Shown in pieces: positions 44,439 to 52,484 of a DNA stretch of 64,000 nucleotides (positions within the stretch are counted from its first letter, which is position 1; every line of letters begins with the position of its first letter). Source of the stretch: Bermanella sp049115935 (GTDB lineage: Bacteria > Pseudomonadota > Gammaproteobacteria > Pseudomonadales > Oceanobacteraceae); NCBI GenBank assembly GCA_049115935.1, contig JAGDZK010000042.1:1-64000 (forward strand), in the 5' to 3' direction. Below the pieces are notes generated by a model. It was not told the origin of the DNA. It was given only the letters and a program-made list of their open reading frames with translations, and searched no databases. The translations under genes and the position numbers were made by a program.

Positions 44439-44450
44439 TAGATGTCTAAT

Positions 44451-44473
44451 AAGCCAGTTTAACTGGCTTTTTT
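44451..44473. terminator. Terminator between the small basic protein gene and the molybdenum-hydroxylase operon
   Basis: AAGCCAGTT pairs with AACTGGCTT and is followed by TTTTTTT. It lies where the small gene and the minus-strand operon converge and overlaps the stop of the MocA-like gene. Confidence 0.75.
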
Positions 44474-45113
44474 ATTGCCTGATTTTTAACAAGTCTTGCT
44501 GGGTATCAATGTCAAAAACAACACCATCATCAGTGGTGATTGCATACAGAATATCCATTTCTTTGAGTAATGCCTTTGCCCCTGAATCCCCCTTAAGTTG
44601 CTGTAATGCTTGTTTTGTACTGGCAGGAAAAATAACAGGGTGGCCTGCTTGTTTAGGTTTAGTATCGTCATTTTGATACATAAGGCGAGTAATGCGATCG
44701 GGGTGTGCATTAAATTTTTCAATCAAAGATTGATAACTGCCTGGCTTAATAAATGGCATATCCCCTAAACAAATCATGATGGCGTTATCAGCTTTAGCCG
44801 CTTTGACGCCATGTTGAATCGATGCGCTTAGTCCTGTTTTAAAATCTGGATTTTTAGTCGTTTTTAAACCATGAGCTTTAAATAGCTTTGTTAGAATAAG
44901 GTCATCAGGGCGCACCACGCAAATCACTTCATCCACAAATGCTTGCACCTTTAAGGCACTGGTTAATCCAATGGCTTGTTTTTGTTCGCTGGGGTGCATG
45001 CTGAAATCATTAATAAGATGCAGTAGTTTATCTCCACCAAAGCGAGTGCCGCTGCCAGATGCTAATAGAACGGCAGTGATCTTAGGAGTAGGGCTAGCAC
45101 CTAGCTTAGACAT
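44472..45113 (-). CDS. Molybdenum cofactor cytidylyltransferase, MocA-like
   Basis: The 213-residue protein is a nucleotidyltransferase of the MobA/MocA type. It has the loop ITAVLLASGSGTRFGGDKLL at residues 13-32, then IMICLGDMPFIKPGSY with the metal-binding aspartate, and PKQAGHPVIFP. MocA adds CMP to Moco to make molybdopterin cytosine dinucleotide, the cofactor form used by xanthine-oxidase-family enzymes. That matches its place as the last gene of the operon. It overlaps XdhC by 13 bp. Confidence 0.85.
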   Translation of the reverse strand: MSKLGASPTPKITAVLLASGSGTRFGGDKLLHLINDFSMHPSEQKQAIGLTSALKVQAFVDEVICVVRPDDLILTKLFKAHGLKTTKNPDFKTGLSASIQHGVKAAKADNAIMICLGDMPFIKPGSYQSLIEKFNAHPDRITRLMYQNDDTKPKQAGHPVIFPASTKQALQQLKGDSGAKALLKEMDILYAITTDDGVVFDIDTQQDLLKIRQ

Positions 45114-46087
45114 GCGTGCTGACTTAAACTTTGCGGGGAAGACGTTAAACTTACGCCATTTTTAATCGCTGTCATTTCGGCCAAAATTGACAGGGCAATT
45201 TCTGCAGGTGTTTTACTGCCGATATAAATACCCACAGGGCCATGTAAACGATTCACTTGTGCTTGGGTAAAACCAAAGTGTTGTTGTAAGCGTTGACGGC
45301 GATCATGGTTGTTTTGTTGTGATCCTAATGCGCCTACATAAAAGGCTTCGCTTTTTAGCGCGGTTAGTAATGCCATGTCGTCCACCTTTGGATCATGGGC
45401 AACCGCAACAATGGCGGTGCGCTCATCCACTGTCATATCGGCGATAATATCGTCTGGGAAACCTTCAAGTAGTGATAATTGTGTTAGTGGCCAATTTTTT
45501 CTGTATTCCGGCCTCGGGTCGCTTACCAGTACTTCATAGCCCAACCCTTGTGCCATTTGTGCTAAGAATTGCCCAGTTTCACCCGCACCAATAATCAGTA
45601 AACGCCAAGTAGGGCCAAAAATATTATTCCAAGTATTGCCGCTTAATTCGATGTTGTGATGTTTTTGCCAAAGACACTGTTGAATATTTAATGTGTTTAA
45701 TTCAATGCTGCGATAAATGGCTTGGCGTGCATGAATTTTGTGGATGAGTTGAGTAACGTCTTCAATATCGTTAAATGGTTCAATAACCAATTGTAAAACA
45801 CCACCACAGGGCAAACCAAAATGGTGACGTTGCTCAGGGGTTTCGCCGTACATGATAAGTTGTGGCTTGTTGCAGGGTTGTTGAGTTAAGCGCTGGATTA
45901 AATCTTCTTCAACACAACCACCACTTACGCTGCCATAAAATTGCCCGTTTGAGCTGACGGCCAGTAATGAACCCACAGGCCTGGGGCTGGTGCCCCAGGT
46001 TTTGGCTACCGACACTAGCGTCACTTTATGGCCTTGCCTTAAGGCCTGCAAACAACCTTTTAATACGTCAAGTTGTGAGTCCTGCAT
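45101..46087 (-). CDS. XdhC-family molybdenum cofactor insertion protein
   Basis: The 328-residue protein has the N-terminal XdhC/CoxI domain (TLVSVAKTWGTSPRPVGSLL, then VSGGCVEEDLIQRL with the conserved cysteine) and a C-terminal Rossmann domain (LLIIGAGETGQFLAQMA, VSDPRPEYR, VALLTALKSEAFYVGALGS-like region). XdhC binds sulfurated Moco and hands it to the apo-hydroxylase. It lies 10 bp after the large subunit gene and overlaps the MocA-like gene. Confidence 0.9.
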   Translation of the reverse strand: MQDSQLDVLKGCLQALRQGHKVTLVSVAKTWGTSPRPVGSLLAVSSNGQFYGSVSGGCVEEDLIQRLTQQPCNKPQLIMYGETPEQRHHFGLPCGGVLQLVIEPFNDIEDVTQLIHKIHARQAIYRSIELNTLNIQQCLWQKHHNIELSGNTWNNIFGPTWRLLIIGAGETGQFLAQMAQGLGYEVLVSDPRPEYRKNWPLTQLSLLEGFPDDIIADMTVDERTAIVAVAHDPKVDDMALLTALKSEAFYVGALGSQQNNHDRRQRLQQHFGFTQAQVNRLHGPVGIYIGSKTPAEIALSILAEMTAIKNGVSLTSSPQSLSQHACLS

Positions 46088-46096
46088 AAATACCTC

Positions 46097-48310
46097 TTAA
46101 GCTAACTTAAGCGGTAAGCTGCGTAAGCGTTTACCGGTTGCAGCAAATATTGCGTTGGCAACAGCGGCAGCAATAGGTGGTAAACCAGGCTCGCCCACAC
46201 CCGTTGGGCTTTCATTGCTATGCACCACGTGCACGTTAAACTCCGGTGATTCATTCATGCGTAGCATTTGGTAGTTATGAAAATTTGTTTGTTCAACGGC
46301 ACCGTCTTTTAGTGTTATTTCACCATAGAGCGCGGCGGATAAACCAAATATTATGCCACCTTCCATTTGCGCTTTAATAACATCAGGGTTAACGGCTGTG
46401 CCACAATCCACAGCACATGTGACTTTATGTACTTGAATCTTGTTATCTTTTATCGATACTTCTGCCACTTGAGCGACATAGGAGCCAAAGGACATATGAG
46501 TAGCGACACCATGAAAATGACTTTTTGCAAGGGGCCTGCCCCAGCCGGATTGGTTAGCGGCTAACTGTAAAACATGAGCAAGACGTGGATTATTTTTTAG
46601 GTGTTTTAAACGATAAGCCACGGGATCTTGTTTTTGATTAGCTGCCACTTCATCCATCATGGATTCTTTAAAAAAACCACTGTAGCTGTGACCCACGCTG
46701 CGCCAAAAGCCTAACGGTAAGCCTGGATCAATGGTGACATGACTCACTTGTTTGTTAGGGCTGTCGTAATCTTCAAATAACCCTTCAATACTGGAAGGGT
46801 CCACTACCCAGCCATCAAATAACCCATAACCGCGTTTACTTAGCCAGTCCACCATGGCGTTTGGCATAAATCCAGGCGCCATGGCATCAACGGTTTCATC
46901 CATCATGTAGGGCATGATATTTGGCCCAACCCGTTTTACATTCCAGCTATTTATGGTGCCATCTTTATTTAAGCCAATATCAAATTTGGCTAACGATGCA
47001 GGGCGATAAAGATCATGCTGGGTATCGTCTTCGCGGCTCCATATTAATTGCACGGGCAGTTGAGTGGCTTTAGCAATAGCGGTGGTTTCGGCAACAAAAT
47101 CCGAAGCACTGCGACGGCCAAAACCACCACCTAAAAATGTGCCGTGAACAGTGACATCATCTTTTGAAACATCGGCAAATAATGCGGCAATATTTTTAGC
47201 TATCCCTGGACTTTGACTGCCCACCCAAACATCGACTTTTTCGTTTTCAATTTTAACCGTGCAGTTAAGTGGCTCCATGGTAGCGTGCGCTAAATAGGGT
47301 GCCCAATACTGGGCGCTAATGACTTGGTCTGCTTGTTGAATAGCACTGGCATCGCCTTCGTCATGGCCGTTATCACCTTCTTTAGACAAAGCGTTTTCAA
47401 ATAATCCCATGCCATTGTTCGCATCTAACGAATGGGTTGAAAACGTGCTGAGTTTTTCAGGCAGTTGCCATTCTACATTGACCTTAGTTAGTGCGTTTTT
47501 AGCTTGGTAATAATGCTCTGCCACCACGGCAACACCATTATGTATAGCCACAATGGCTTTTACACCGGGCATTTTTTTGGCTGCGCTGTCATCAAAGGAT
47601 TTAACTGTGCCTCCTGCCACTGGGCAGCGCTTAAGCGCTGCTTTTTGTAAACCTGCAAAATCCACATCTAAACCAAATTGCGCGGTACCGGTGCTTTTTG
47701 CTAGGGCATCAAGTCTTTGGTTGTACTTACCAATGTATTTAAATTGACTGGCTGGTTTGATAGGTGTGTCTTCTGGGAAATCTAGTGTGCTTGCTATATC
47801 AACAAAGTCACCATAAGCAAATGCTTTACCTTGAATAAATATTTTACCGTCTTGGGTTTGTATGGTTTCAAGCGGCTTATTTAATTGCCGAGCGGCTGCC
47901 TGTCGAATAACTAAACGTGTGTTTGCTGCCAATTGGCGCAGTGGTAAAAAATGCCCTTTAATGCTGGTGCTGCCCCCCGTTATTTGCATGCCAAATTCTG
48001 GGTTTGCATAGTCATCATTAGCGCCTGTTTGGTGAACCGAAATGCTGCTTGGTAATACATCTAAATCTTCTGCTAATAAGGTGGTTAAGCCGGTGTAAAC
48101 ACCTTGACCCATTTCACTTCGTGGCAGATAAAAATGAACCTGGTTATCCGGTGTGATTTGTAATATCGCATTGGGAGTAAGATTTTCTTGTTCTGTTGCA
48201 CCGGCTGTTTGAGCCATTCCCATTAACGGAATACCAACAATTAAGCCGCCCCCTGCAATGGTCGTGTGTTTTAAAAAACTGCGACGGGAGGTATTGATGT
48301 CATTGCTCAT
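46097..48310 (-). CDS. Molybdenum hydroxylase large subunit (isoquinoline 1-oxidoreductase beta-like)
   Basis: The 737-residue protein belongs to the xanthine oxidase family as a single-chain molybdenum subunit of the IorB type. A twin-arginine signal (NTSRRSFLKHTTIAGGG, R9-R10) indicates export across the inner membrane by Tat. The Moco-binding segments GSTSIKGHF, GTFLGGGFGRRSA, and the C-terminal GVGEPGLPPIAAAVANA with the catalytic glutamate near residue 707 are present. The probable substrate class is N-heterocycles or aldehydes. It has only 2 bp to the small subunit gene. No cytochrome c subunit gene is adjacent. Confidence 0.9.
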   Translation of the reverse strand: MSNDINTSRRSFLKHTTIAGGGLIVGIPLMGMAQTAGATEQENLTPNAILQITPDNQVHFYLPRSEMGQGVYTGLTTLLAEDLDVLPSSISVHQTGANDDYANPEFGMQITGGSTSIKGHFLPLRQLAANTRLVIRQAAARQLNKPLETIQTQDGKIFIQGKAFAYGDFVDIASTLDFPEDTPIKPASQFKYIGKYNQRLDALAKSTGTAQFGLDVDFAGLQKAALKRCPVAGGTVKSFDDSAAKKMPGVKAIVAIHNGVAVVAEHYYQAKNALTKVNVEWQLPEKLSTFSTHSLDANNGMGLFENALSKEGDNGHDEGDASAIQQADQVISAQYWAPYLAHATMEPLNCTVKIENEKVDVWVGSQSPGIAKNIAALFADVSKDDVTVHGTFLGGGFGRRSASDFVAETTAIAKATQLPVQLIWSREDDTQHDLYRPASLAKFDIGLNKDGTINSWNVKRVGPNIMPYMMDETVDAMAPGFMPNAMVDWLSKRGYGLFDGWVVDPSSIEGLFEDYDSPNKQVSHVTIDPGLPLGFWRSVGHSYSGFFKESMMDEVAANQKQDPVAYRLKHLKNNPRLAHVLQLAANQSGWGRPLAKSHFHGVATHMSFGSYVAQVAEVSIKDNKIQVHKVTCAVDCGTAVNPDVIKAQMEGGIIFGLSAALYGEITLKDGAVEQTNFHNYQMLRMNESPEFNVHVVHSNESPTGVGEPGLPPIAAAVANAIFAATGKRLRSLPLKLA

Positions 48311-48312
48311 GA

Positions 48313-48834
48313 TTAAGCCTCCTGCTTAGAAGTTGTTGGGTTGAAGTGCTGCACTGCTTGCAATTTGCCTTGACCGTTTTGTATGGTTTTAGCAGCTTGT
48401 TTGATGGCACTTTTAATTCGTGGGTAAGTGCCACAGCGGCAGATATTGCCACTCATGGCGTTATCAATTTCAGTGTCACTTGGATTGGGGTTACTTTTTA
48501 ATAAAGCGGTGGCGCTGATGATTTGGCCACTTTGGCAATAACCACATTGAGGCACACTGCTATCAACCCAAGCTTGCTGTAAGGCAGATGTCATATCTGG
48601 GTTGCCTAGTCCTTCGATGGTGGTTACGTTTCGATTGCTCACGGCTGCTAAAGGCAACACACAGGTACGGGTAGACTGGCCATCTACCAACATACTGCAT
48701 GCACCACATAACCCCATGCCGCAGCCAAACTTGCTGCCTTTTAATTTAAGGTGATCCCGAATAACCCACAATAGTGGTGTGTCGGCAGGTACATCGACTT
48801 CTATGGGTTGGCCATTTAAGGTAAAGCGCAGCAT
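48313..48834 (-). CDS. Molybdenum hydroxylase 2Fe-2S small subunit (IorA-like)
   Basis: The 173-residue electron-transfer subunit has two iron-sulfur motifs. The plant-ferredoxin type is KFGCGMGLCGACSMLVDG with a distal CVLPL cysteine. The second domain has CGYCQSGQ and GNICRCGTYPRI. It passes electrons from the molybdenum site. It has no signal of its own and would leave the cell by co-export with the Tat-signalled large subunit. GGAGA lies 5 bases before the ATG at 48834. First gene of the operon. Confidence 0.93.
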   Translation of the reverse strand: MLRFTLNGQPIEVDVPADTPLLWVIRDHLKLKGSKFGCGMGLCGACSMLVDGQSTRTCVLPLAAVSNRNVTTIEGLGNPDMTSALQQAWVDSSVPQCGYCQSGQIISATALLKSNPNPSDTEIDNAMSGNICRCGTYPRIKSAIKQAAKTIQNGQGKLQAVQHFNPTTSKQEA

Positions 48835-48870
48835 GCATCTCTCCAAGTGTCGGTATCATATGAAATTCGA

Positions 48871-48890
48871 TTTAGAGTATAGGCTCTAAA
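48871..48890. promoter_or_regulatory. Inverted repeat upstream of the molybdenum-hydroxylase operon
   Basis: TTTAGAG and CTCTAAA form a perfect 7-bp inverted repeat with a 6-nt spacer (TATAGG), starting 37 bp before the operon's first codon. Its location between divergent genes suggests an operator. The regulator is unknown. Confidence 0.5.
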
Positions 48891-49004
48891 GCGCAATATC
48901 AATACAACAATCACCAACAATTAAGAGTGGCGAACTAGGGTTTAGGGGGTGATTTGTCTATACTGCTCACATTATTCAATTTTCAATTTATTTTGAGTGA
49001 GTTT

Positions 49005-49499
49005 ATGAAGAAGCTATTGGTCCTCACCACAGGCGGTACCTTAGATAAAATTTATTTTGATGCCTTAAGTGAGTTTCAAGTAGGCGCGCCTGTTGCCGGT
49101 GATATTTTGCAGCGCATGAATGTGGCACTGGATGTTGAGTTAATTGAGGTATGCCGTAAAGATAGTCTGGAATTAACCGATGAAGATCGTGAAAAGCTTA
49201 AGGCATTAATTGAATCCACAGACGCGGATCGAATTTTAATAACCCATGGAACTGACACCATGGTGAACAGTGCCAATACGATTGGCCCACAAGCCGGTAA
49301 GGTAATTGTGTTTACCGGCGCGATGCAACCTGCAGCATTTACCAATACCGATGCCGTTTTTAATATTGGCACAGCACTTGGTGCTTTAATGTCACCAGCT
49401 ACCCCTGATGGTTGTTACCTTGCCATGAGTGGGCAAGTGTATCGCGCCGATGAAGTGAAAAAAAATTATGATTCGAAGCGCTTTGAGTCAACAAAATAA
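49005..49499 (+). CDS. Short asparaginase-domain protein
   Basis: The 164-residue protein aligns with the N-terminal domain of type I/II asparaginases. It has KLLVLTTGGTLDK (active-site threonine 12) and RILITHGTDTMV (second threonine-bearing motif near residue 81). Normal asparaginases run to about 330 residues with a C-terminal domain. Here the protein ends at DSKRFESTK with a natural stop, as in short relatives found in other gammaproteobacteria; I treat it as a real short family, not a broken gene. Substrate unknown. The frame is open from 48954, but the family begins at 49005. Confidence 0.75.
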   Translation: MKKLLVLTTGGTLDKIYFDALSEFQVGAPVAGDILQRMNVALDVELIEVCRKDSLELTDEDREKLKALIESTDADRILITHGTDTMVNSANTIGPQAGKVIVFTGAMQPAAFTNTDAVFNIGTALGALMSPATPDGCYLAMSGQVYRADEVKKNYDSKRFESTK

Positions 49500-49515
49500 C
49501 GTTTACTTCTTAAGT

Positions 49516-49566
49516 TAACAAACACAAAAAAGCCCGNNNNNNNNNCGGGCTTTTTTGTGTTTGTTA
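49516..49566. terminator. Terminator hairpin interrupted by an assembly gap
   Basis: A perfect 21-bp inverted repeat (49516-49536 with 49546-49566) surrounds nine N at 49537-49545. The arms end in AAAAAAGCCCG and CGGGCTTTTTT, the usual bidirectional terminator structure between convergent genes (asparaginase-domain and desaturase). The loop sequence is unresolved. Confidence 0.8.
49537..49545. other. Unresolved bases (9 N)
   Basis: Nine undetermined bases fall exactly in the loop of a strong hairpin. No coding frame crosses it. It is a place where a sequencing or assembly join could have been forced. Confidence 0.95.
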
Positions 49567-49570
49567 AATA

Positions 49571-50605
49571 TTAGGCTTGTGTGGCAAGTTGAGGCTCAGC
49601 GTCTTTGGCAAAGCGGTTAGCTCTTAAGATACTGGCAAAATCATTAAAGCGTACACCGTTTTCTTTCATAACAGGGTATGCCTGCTTGGCCACCATTTGG
49701 CGTAAATAAAATGGCTGGCTGACCACAAAGTGATGCATCGCATGGGTAGCGCCAAAGTTAAAACAAAATAACTGCACAGGTATTAAGCTCCAGTGGTTCA
49801 TGACTTGGCATTGTTTGATGAGTGAATCTACATCCCCATAATAATGAAGCGCTGCGGTGATATTGTGAAGACAAAGTGCACGCAATAAATTAGGTAAAAT
49901 CCATACCACCATCACGATAGAAAGCACATCAATGGCTTGCAATAATAACGGCGAATAACTTAAGCCAAGTGTTTCGTTTACATTGAATGCATCATAAAGA
50001 TGAAATGCCAAGAAACCATAAAGACCGATCACATATAAATGGGCTAATGGCGCACCCTTAGAAACAAAGCTTAGATAGTGGTAACCCTTCATGCTGCTAA
50101 GCTCTTTCATACGCAGCGAAATAGATAAAAAGCCATCCAGTGAAATGATAATGCGCTTTAGGCTAAAGGCCATACCATTACCAAGCACACGCTCTTCAAT
50201 ATCGTCTTTGGTGCCCGATACTTTATGGTGATTAAAATGCATGTTACGACGGAACCAAGGGTTCACAGTATTAGGGCGCATGATCCAAACAATAGCCATC
50301 ATGGTGTTTTGTATAAAACGATTTTTGCGGAAGTACAAACGATGAATCAGGTCATGCTCAAGTTCATGACTGATTGATGCAAAAAAAGCAGAAAGCATGA
50401 TGCAGGCCCAAGCTGGAATCCACTGCGCAATATAAGCATAACCAGAGAAAATCATACCGAATAGAGCAACCAAGCAAATGGTTAAGCCAATGGCGTTTTG
50501 ATTGAGTAAAAATGGGTGGCGTTGTTTAAGCTCGGCATCCGCTTGGCGAATGGCTTGCTGTATGTTGGCGATCGCAATTGCGTCGTTATTTTTTGGGCTA
50601 TTCAT
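49571..50605 (-). CDS. Membrane fatty acid desaturase family protein
   Basis: The 344-residue integral membrane protein carries three histidine boxes of the desaturase/hydroxylase family: HELEHD at 80-85, HFNHHK at 123-128 and HAMHHF near residue 286. There are about four to six hydrophobic helices between them. A non-haem di-iron site would introduce a double bond or hydroxyl into an acyl chain or similar lipid. The exact substrate cannot be read. No ribosome binding site is obvious. Two palindrome-like repeats lie 110-155 bp upstream. Confidence 0.82.
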   Translation of the reverse strand: MNSPKNNDAIAIANIQQAIRQADAELKQRHPFLLNQNAIGLTICLVALFGMIFSGYAYIAQWIPAWACIMLSAFFASISHELEHDLIHRLYFRKNRFIQNTMMAIVWIMRPNTVNPWFRRNMHFNHHKVSGTKDDIEERVLGNGMAFSLKRIIISLDGFLSISLRMKELSSMKGYHYLSFVSKGAPLAHLYVIGLYGFLAFHLYDAFNVNETLGLSYSPLLLQAIDVLSIVMVVWILPNLLRALCLHNITAALHYYGDVDSLIKQCQVMNHWSLIPVQLFCFNFGATHAMHHFVVSQPFYLRQMVAKQAYPVMKENGVRFNDFASILRANRFAKDAEPQLATQA

Positions 50606-50942
50606 GACATCACATTATTTTTATTGTTATTTAACGTTACAAATATTAACAATCTACAAGGAAGGGGTCTTTCATTATTAGTGGTACAAGTCTATTTTTT
50701 TGAGGTTCTTCGATGGATTGTCTTACAGTTTTTGCGTTGCTTGGTGGGATTGTCTGACAGCTTGGCTGGACCTGCAGAATGTAATGAATAATGGATATTA
50801 GCTTAGCTCATATAAAAGGAGCTTCTTATAAGTGTTTAACCTTATAAGGAGTGTCAATTGAACTAAAGTAAGTGACCAGCAAGCCGATAAGTTGGGTATC
50901 ACTTATTCAACTAAGCCAAGGCTGGCTACCTAGAGGTGTGCC
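50606..50942. other. 337-bp intergenic region between desaturase and DUF5610-like gene
   Basis: No convincing gene is seen. It holds two copies of GGATTGTCT(T/G)ACAG at 50715-50728 and 50747-50760, followed near the plus-strand gene by palindromic CTTATAAG/CCTTATAAGG elements around 50825-50850 and a foldable stretch (CCAGC near 50877 with GCTGG near 50922). Promoters were not identified with confidence. Confidence 0.6.
50715..50760. promoter_or_regulatory. Pair of repeated operator-like sites
   Basis: GGATTGTCTTACAG and GGATTGTCTGACAG are direct repeats whose starts are 32 bp apart, about three helical turns. The core TGTCTGACA is palindromic. It resembles the TNGTNNNACNA pattern of FCD-type GntR regulators, missing the last A. 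It could control the desaturase, the DUF5610-like gene, or both. Confidence 0.45.
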
Positions 50943-52073
50943 ATGTTGTCGTTTAATTCTGCGTTATTCAATAAGTCGAATTTGTTCTCACAACCTATTC
51001 AGCCTCGTGTGATGGCTGAAGAAAACCTTGATCAAGATAAGTTTGCCCATCAGCGTCTAGGCCAAGCTTTGAAGGATAATCTGGGTGTAGATATGCCCCC
51101 AGAGAAAACCGTTAACGAATCAAAAAGTGTGTTTGATATCGATGCTGTCATCGATACGGTCATGCAGCACGTGGGTAAGCGTATCGACCAAGCCCGCAGT
51201 AATGGCGCCAGCGATGATGACTTAAAGTCTATGTTTGATGCCGCTCGTAGCGGTGTTGAGACAGGCTTCAATCAAGCGCGAGAGCAAATTGATGCCCTTA
51301 ATAAGTTAGATGATCCTTTGGCTGAAAAAATTAATGCCGCCGAACAGGGTATTTATGACGGTATTGACGAGCTTGAGGAAAACACATTTAACCCTCAAGA
51401 GCAGATAGTCAAAGCCAATACGGTTGAATACGCAAAAGCGTATGAGCGCACCAGTAATAGCTTTGAATTTGAGCTAACCACCCAAGAAGGGGATGTGGTT
51501 AAAATTCAAGCTATGAGTAATTATGAATCTTACCAAGAAGCCCTTAAAGCTCAGGGCAATGGTAAAGAGTTATACGCCAACTACAGTGAGCAAAGTAACA
51601 GTTCGGGTTTTAACTTATTAGTTGAAGGTGATTTAAATGACGAGGAAATGGCCGCCATTGAATCCCTTATGTCACAAGTTAACGACCTAGCTGACGAGTT
51701 TTATTCAGGTGACCTGGGAACCGCATTTGATATGGCCATGAATTTAACCAGTGACGCTGATCAAATTGCGCAGTTCAGCTTAGACCTTAAGCAAAGCCAA
51801 TTAAGCAGCTACGAATATGGCGCCATGAAAGGTGAAGCCTTGGGGAATGGCAATAAAGGCTATGATACAGCCAAGTTACCAAAAGGCTTGGCGGACCCTC
51901 TGGCTAATTTTGCTCAAGGAGTGAAAGAGGCCTTTGAGGAAGCGAATCAATTTGCAAACTCTCGCAGCTTGTTAGAAAACTTATTCGAGCAAATGGATCA
52001 AACCACACAAACATTGGGTAAAAGTCAGTTACCTGATCTATTAAAACCTATGTTAAACGCCTTAAATGCGTAA
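50943..52073 (+). CDS. DUF5610-like protein
   Basis: The 376-residue protein has no signal peptide or TM segment. The region VFDIDAVIDTVMQHVGKRIDQARSNGASDDDLKSMFDAARSGVETGFNQAREQI (residues 63-117) fits the DUF5610 pattern of a conserved helical domain. The rest is a beta-rich middle segment (SNSFEFELTTQEGDVVKIQAM) and helical C-terminus. Its function is unknown. A structured 5' region precedes it and GAGGTG supports the start. A terminator follows. Confidence 0.65.
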   Translation: MLSFNSALFNKSNLFSQPIQPRVMAEENLDQDKFAHQRLGQALKDNLGVDMPPEKTVNESKSVFDIDAVIDTVMQHVGKRIDQARSNGASDDDLKSMFDAARSGVETGFNQAREQIDALNKLDDPLAEKINAAEQGIYDGIDELEENTFNPQEQIVKANTVEYAKAYERTSNSFEFELTTQEGDVVKIQAMSNYESYQEALKAQGNGKELYANYSEQSNSSGFNLLVEGDLNDEEMAAIESLMSQVNDLADEFYSGDLGTAFDMAMNLTSDADQIAQFSLDLKQSQLSSYEYGAMKGEALGNGNKGYDTAKLPKGLADPLANFAQGVKEAFEEANQFANSRSLLENLFEQMDQTTQTLGKSQLPDLLKPMLNALNA

Positions 52074-52094
52074 CTAACATAGCGATTTCTTTTT

Positions 52095-52130
52095 ACGGGA
52101 GGCGCAGGTAACTGTGTCTCCCGTTTTTTT
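52095..52130 (+). terminator. Terminator after the DUF5610-like gene
   Basis: ACGGGAG at 52095-52101 pairs with CTCCCGT at 52118-52124, followed by T7. The loop is 16 nt. Confidence 0.8.
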
Positions 52131-52194
52131 ATGGCGTTTTTTATTGTCACGTACCGTGGTATTCTGCCCTCATCAAAAAGCATTAGGAAACACT

Positions 52195-52437
52195 GTGCAG
52201 TTAGAGTTATTGGGCACCACAGGTTGTCATTTGTGTGAAGTAGCAGAGCGTATGGCTAGGCGAATTGCCCCAGTATTCGGCTTTACTTTGGTATATGTGG
52301 ATATTGCAGAGGATGATGCTCTGGTTGACAAATATGGCATGCAAATTCCTGTATTAAGAGCACAAGATGGCGGCGAACTGGGTTGGCCGTTTGCAGAAGA
52401 AGAATTGATCCATTGGTTAGAAGCCATAAAACCATAA
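52195..52437 (+). CDS. Glutaredoxin-like DUF836-type protein
   Basis: The 80-residue thioredoxin-fold protein begins VQLELLGTTGCHLCEVAERM with CxxC (CHLC) at about residues 11-14, then IPVLRAQDGGELGWPF containing the cis-proline. This is the pattern of small glutaredoxin-like DUF836 proteins. It starts with GTG at 52195, where AGGAAA lies 7 bases upstream; an open frame from 52114 would be longer but unsupported. It is 47 bp from the lipoprotein gene behind it. Confidence 0.8.
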   Translation: MQLELLGTTGCHLCEVAERMARRIAPVFGFTLVYVDIAEDDALVDKYGMQIPVLRAQDGGELGWPFAEEELIHWLEAIKP

Positions 52438-52484
52438 TAAGAATTTCAACTACAATAAATAAACGTAATGTAAGGAGTAATAAC

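Noticed and set aside
49005..49499. Asparaginase gene that looks truncated
   Set aside because: Short single-domain relatives of this length exist; start and stop are natural, so it is not treated as a pseudogene.
50758..50776. Possible sigma-54 promoter (TTGGCTGGACCTGCAG)
   Set aside because: The GG and GC elements are 8 bases apart instead of 10.
50800..50942. Possible GEMM-type (c-di-GMP-I) riboswitch before the DUF5610-like gene
   Set aside because: Only fragments resembling the pattern are seen; the tetraloop/receptor and required helices cannot be shown.
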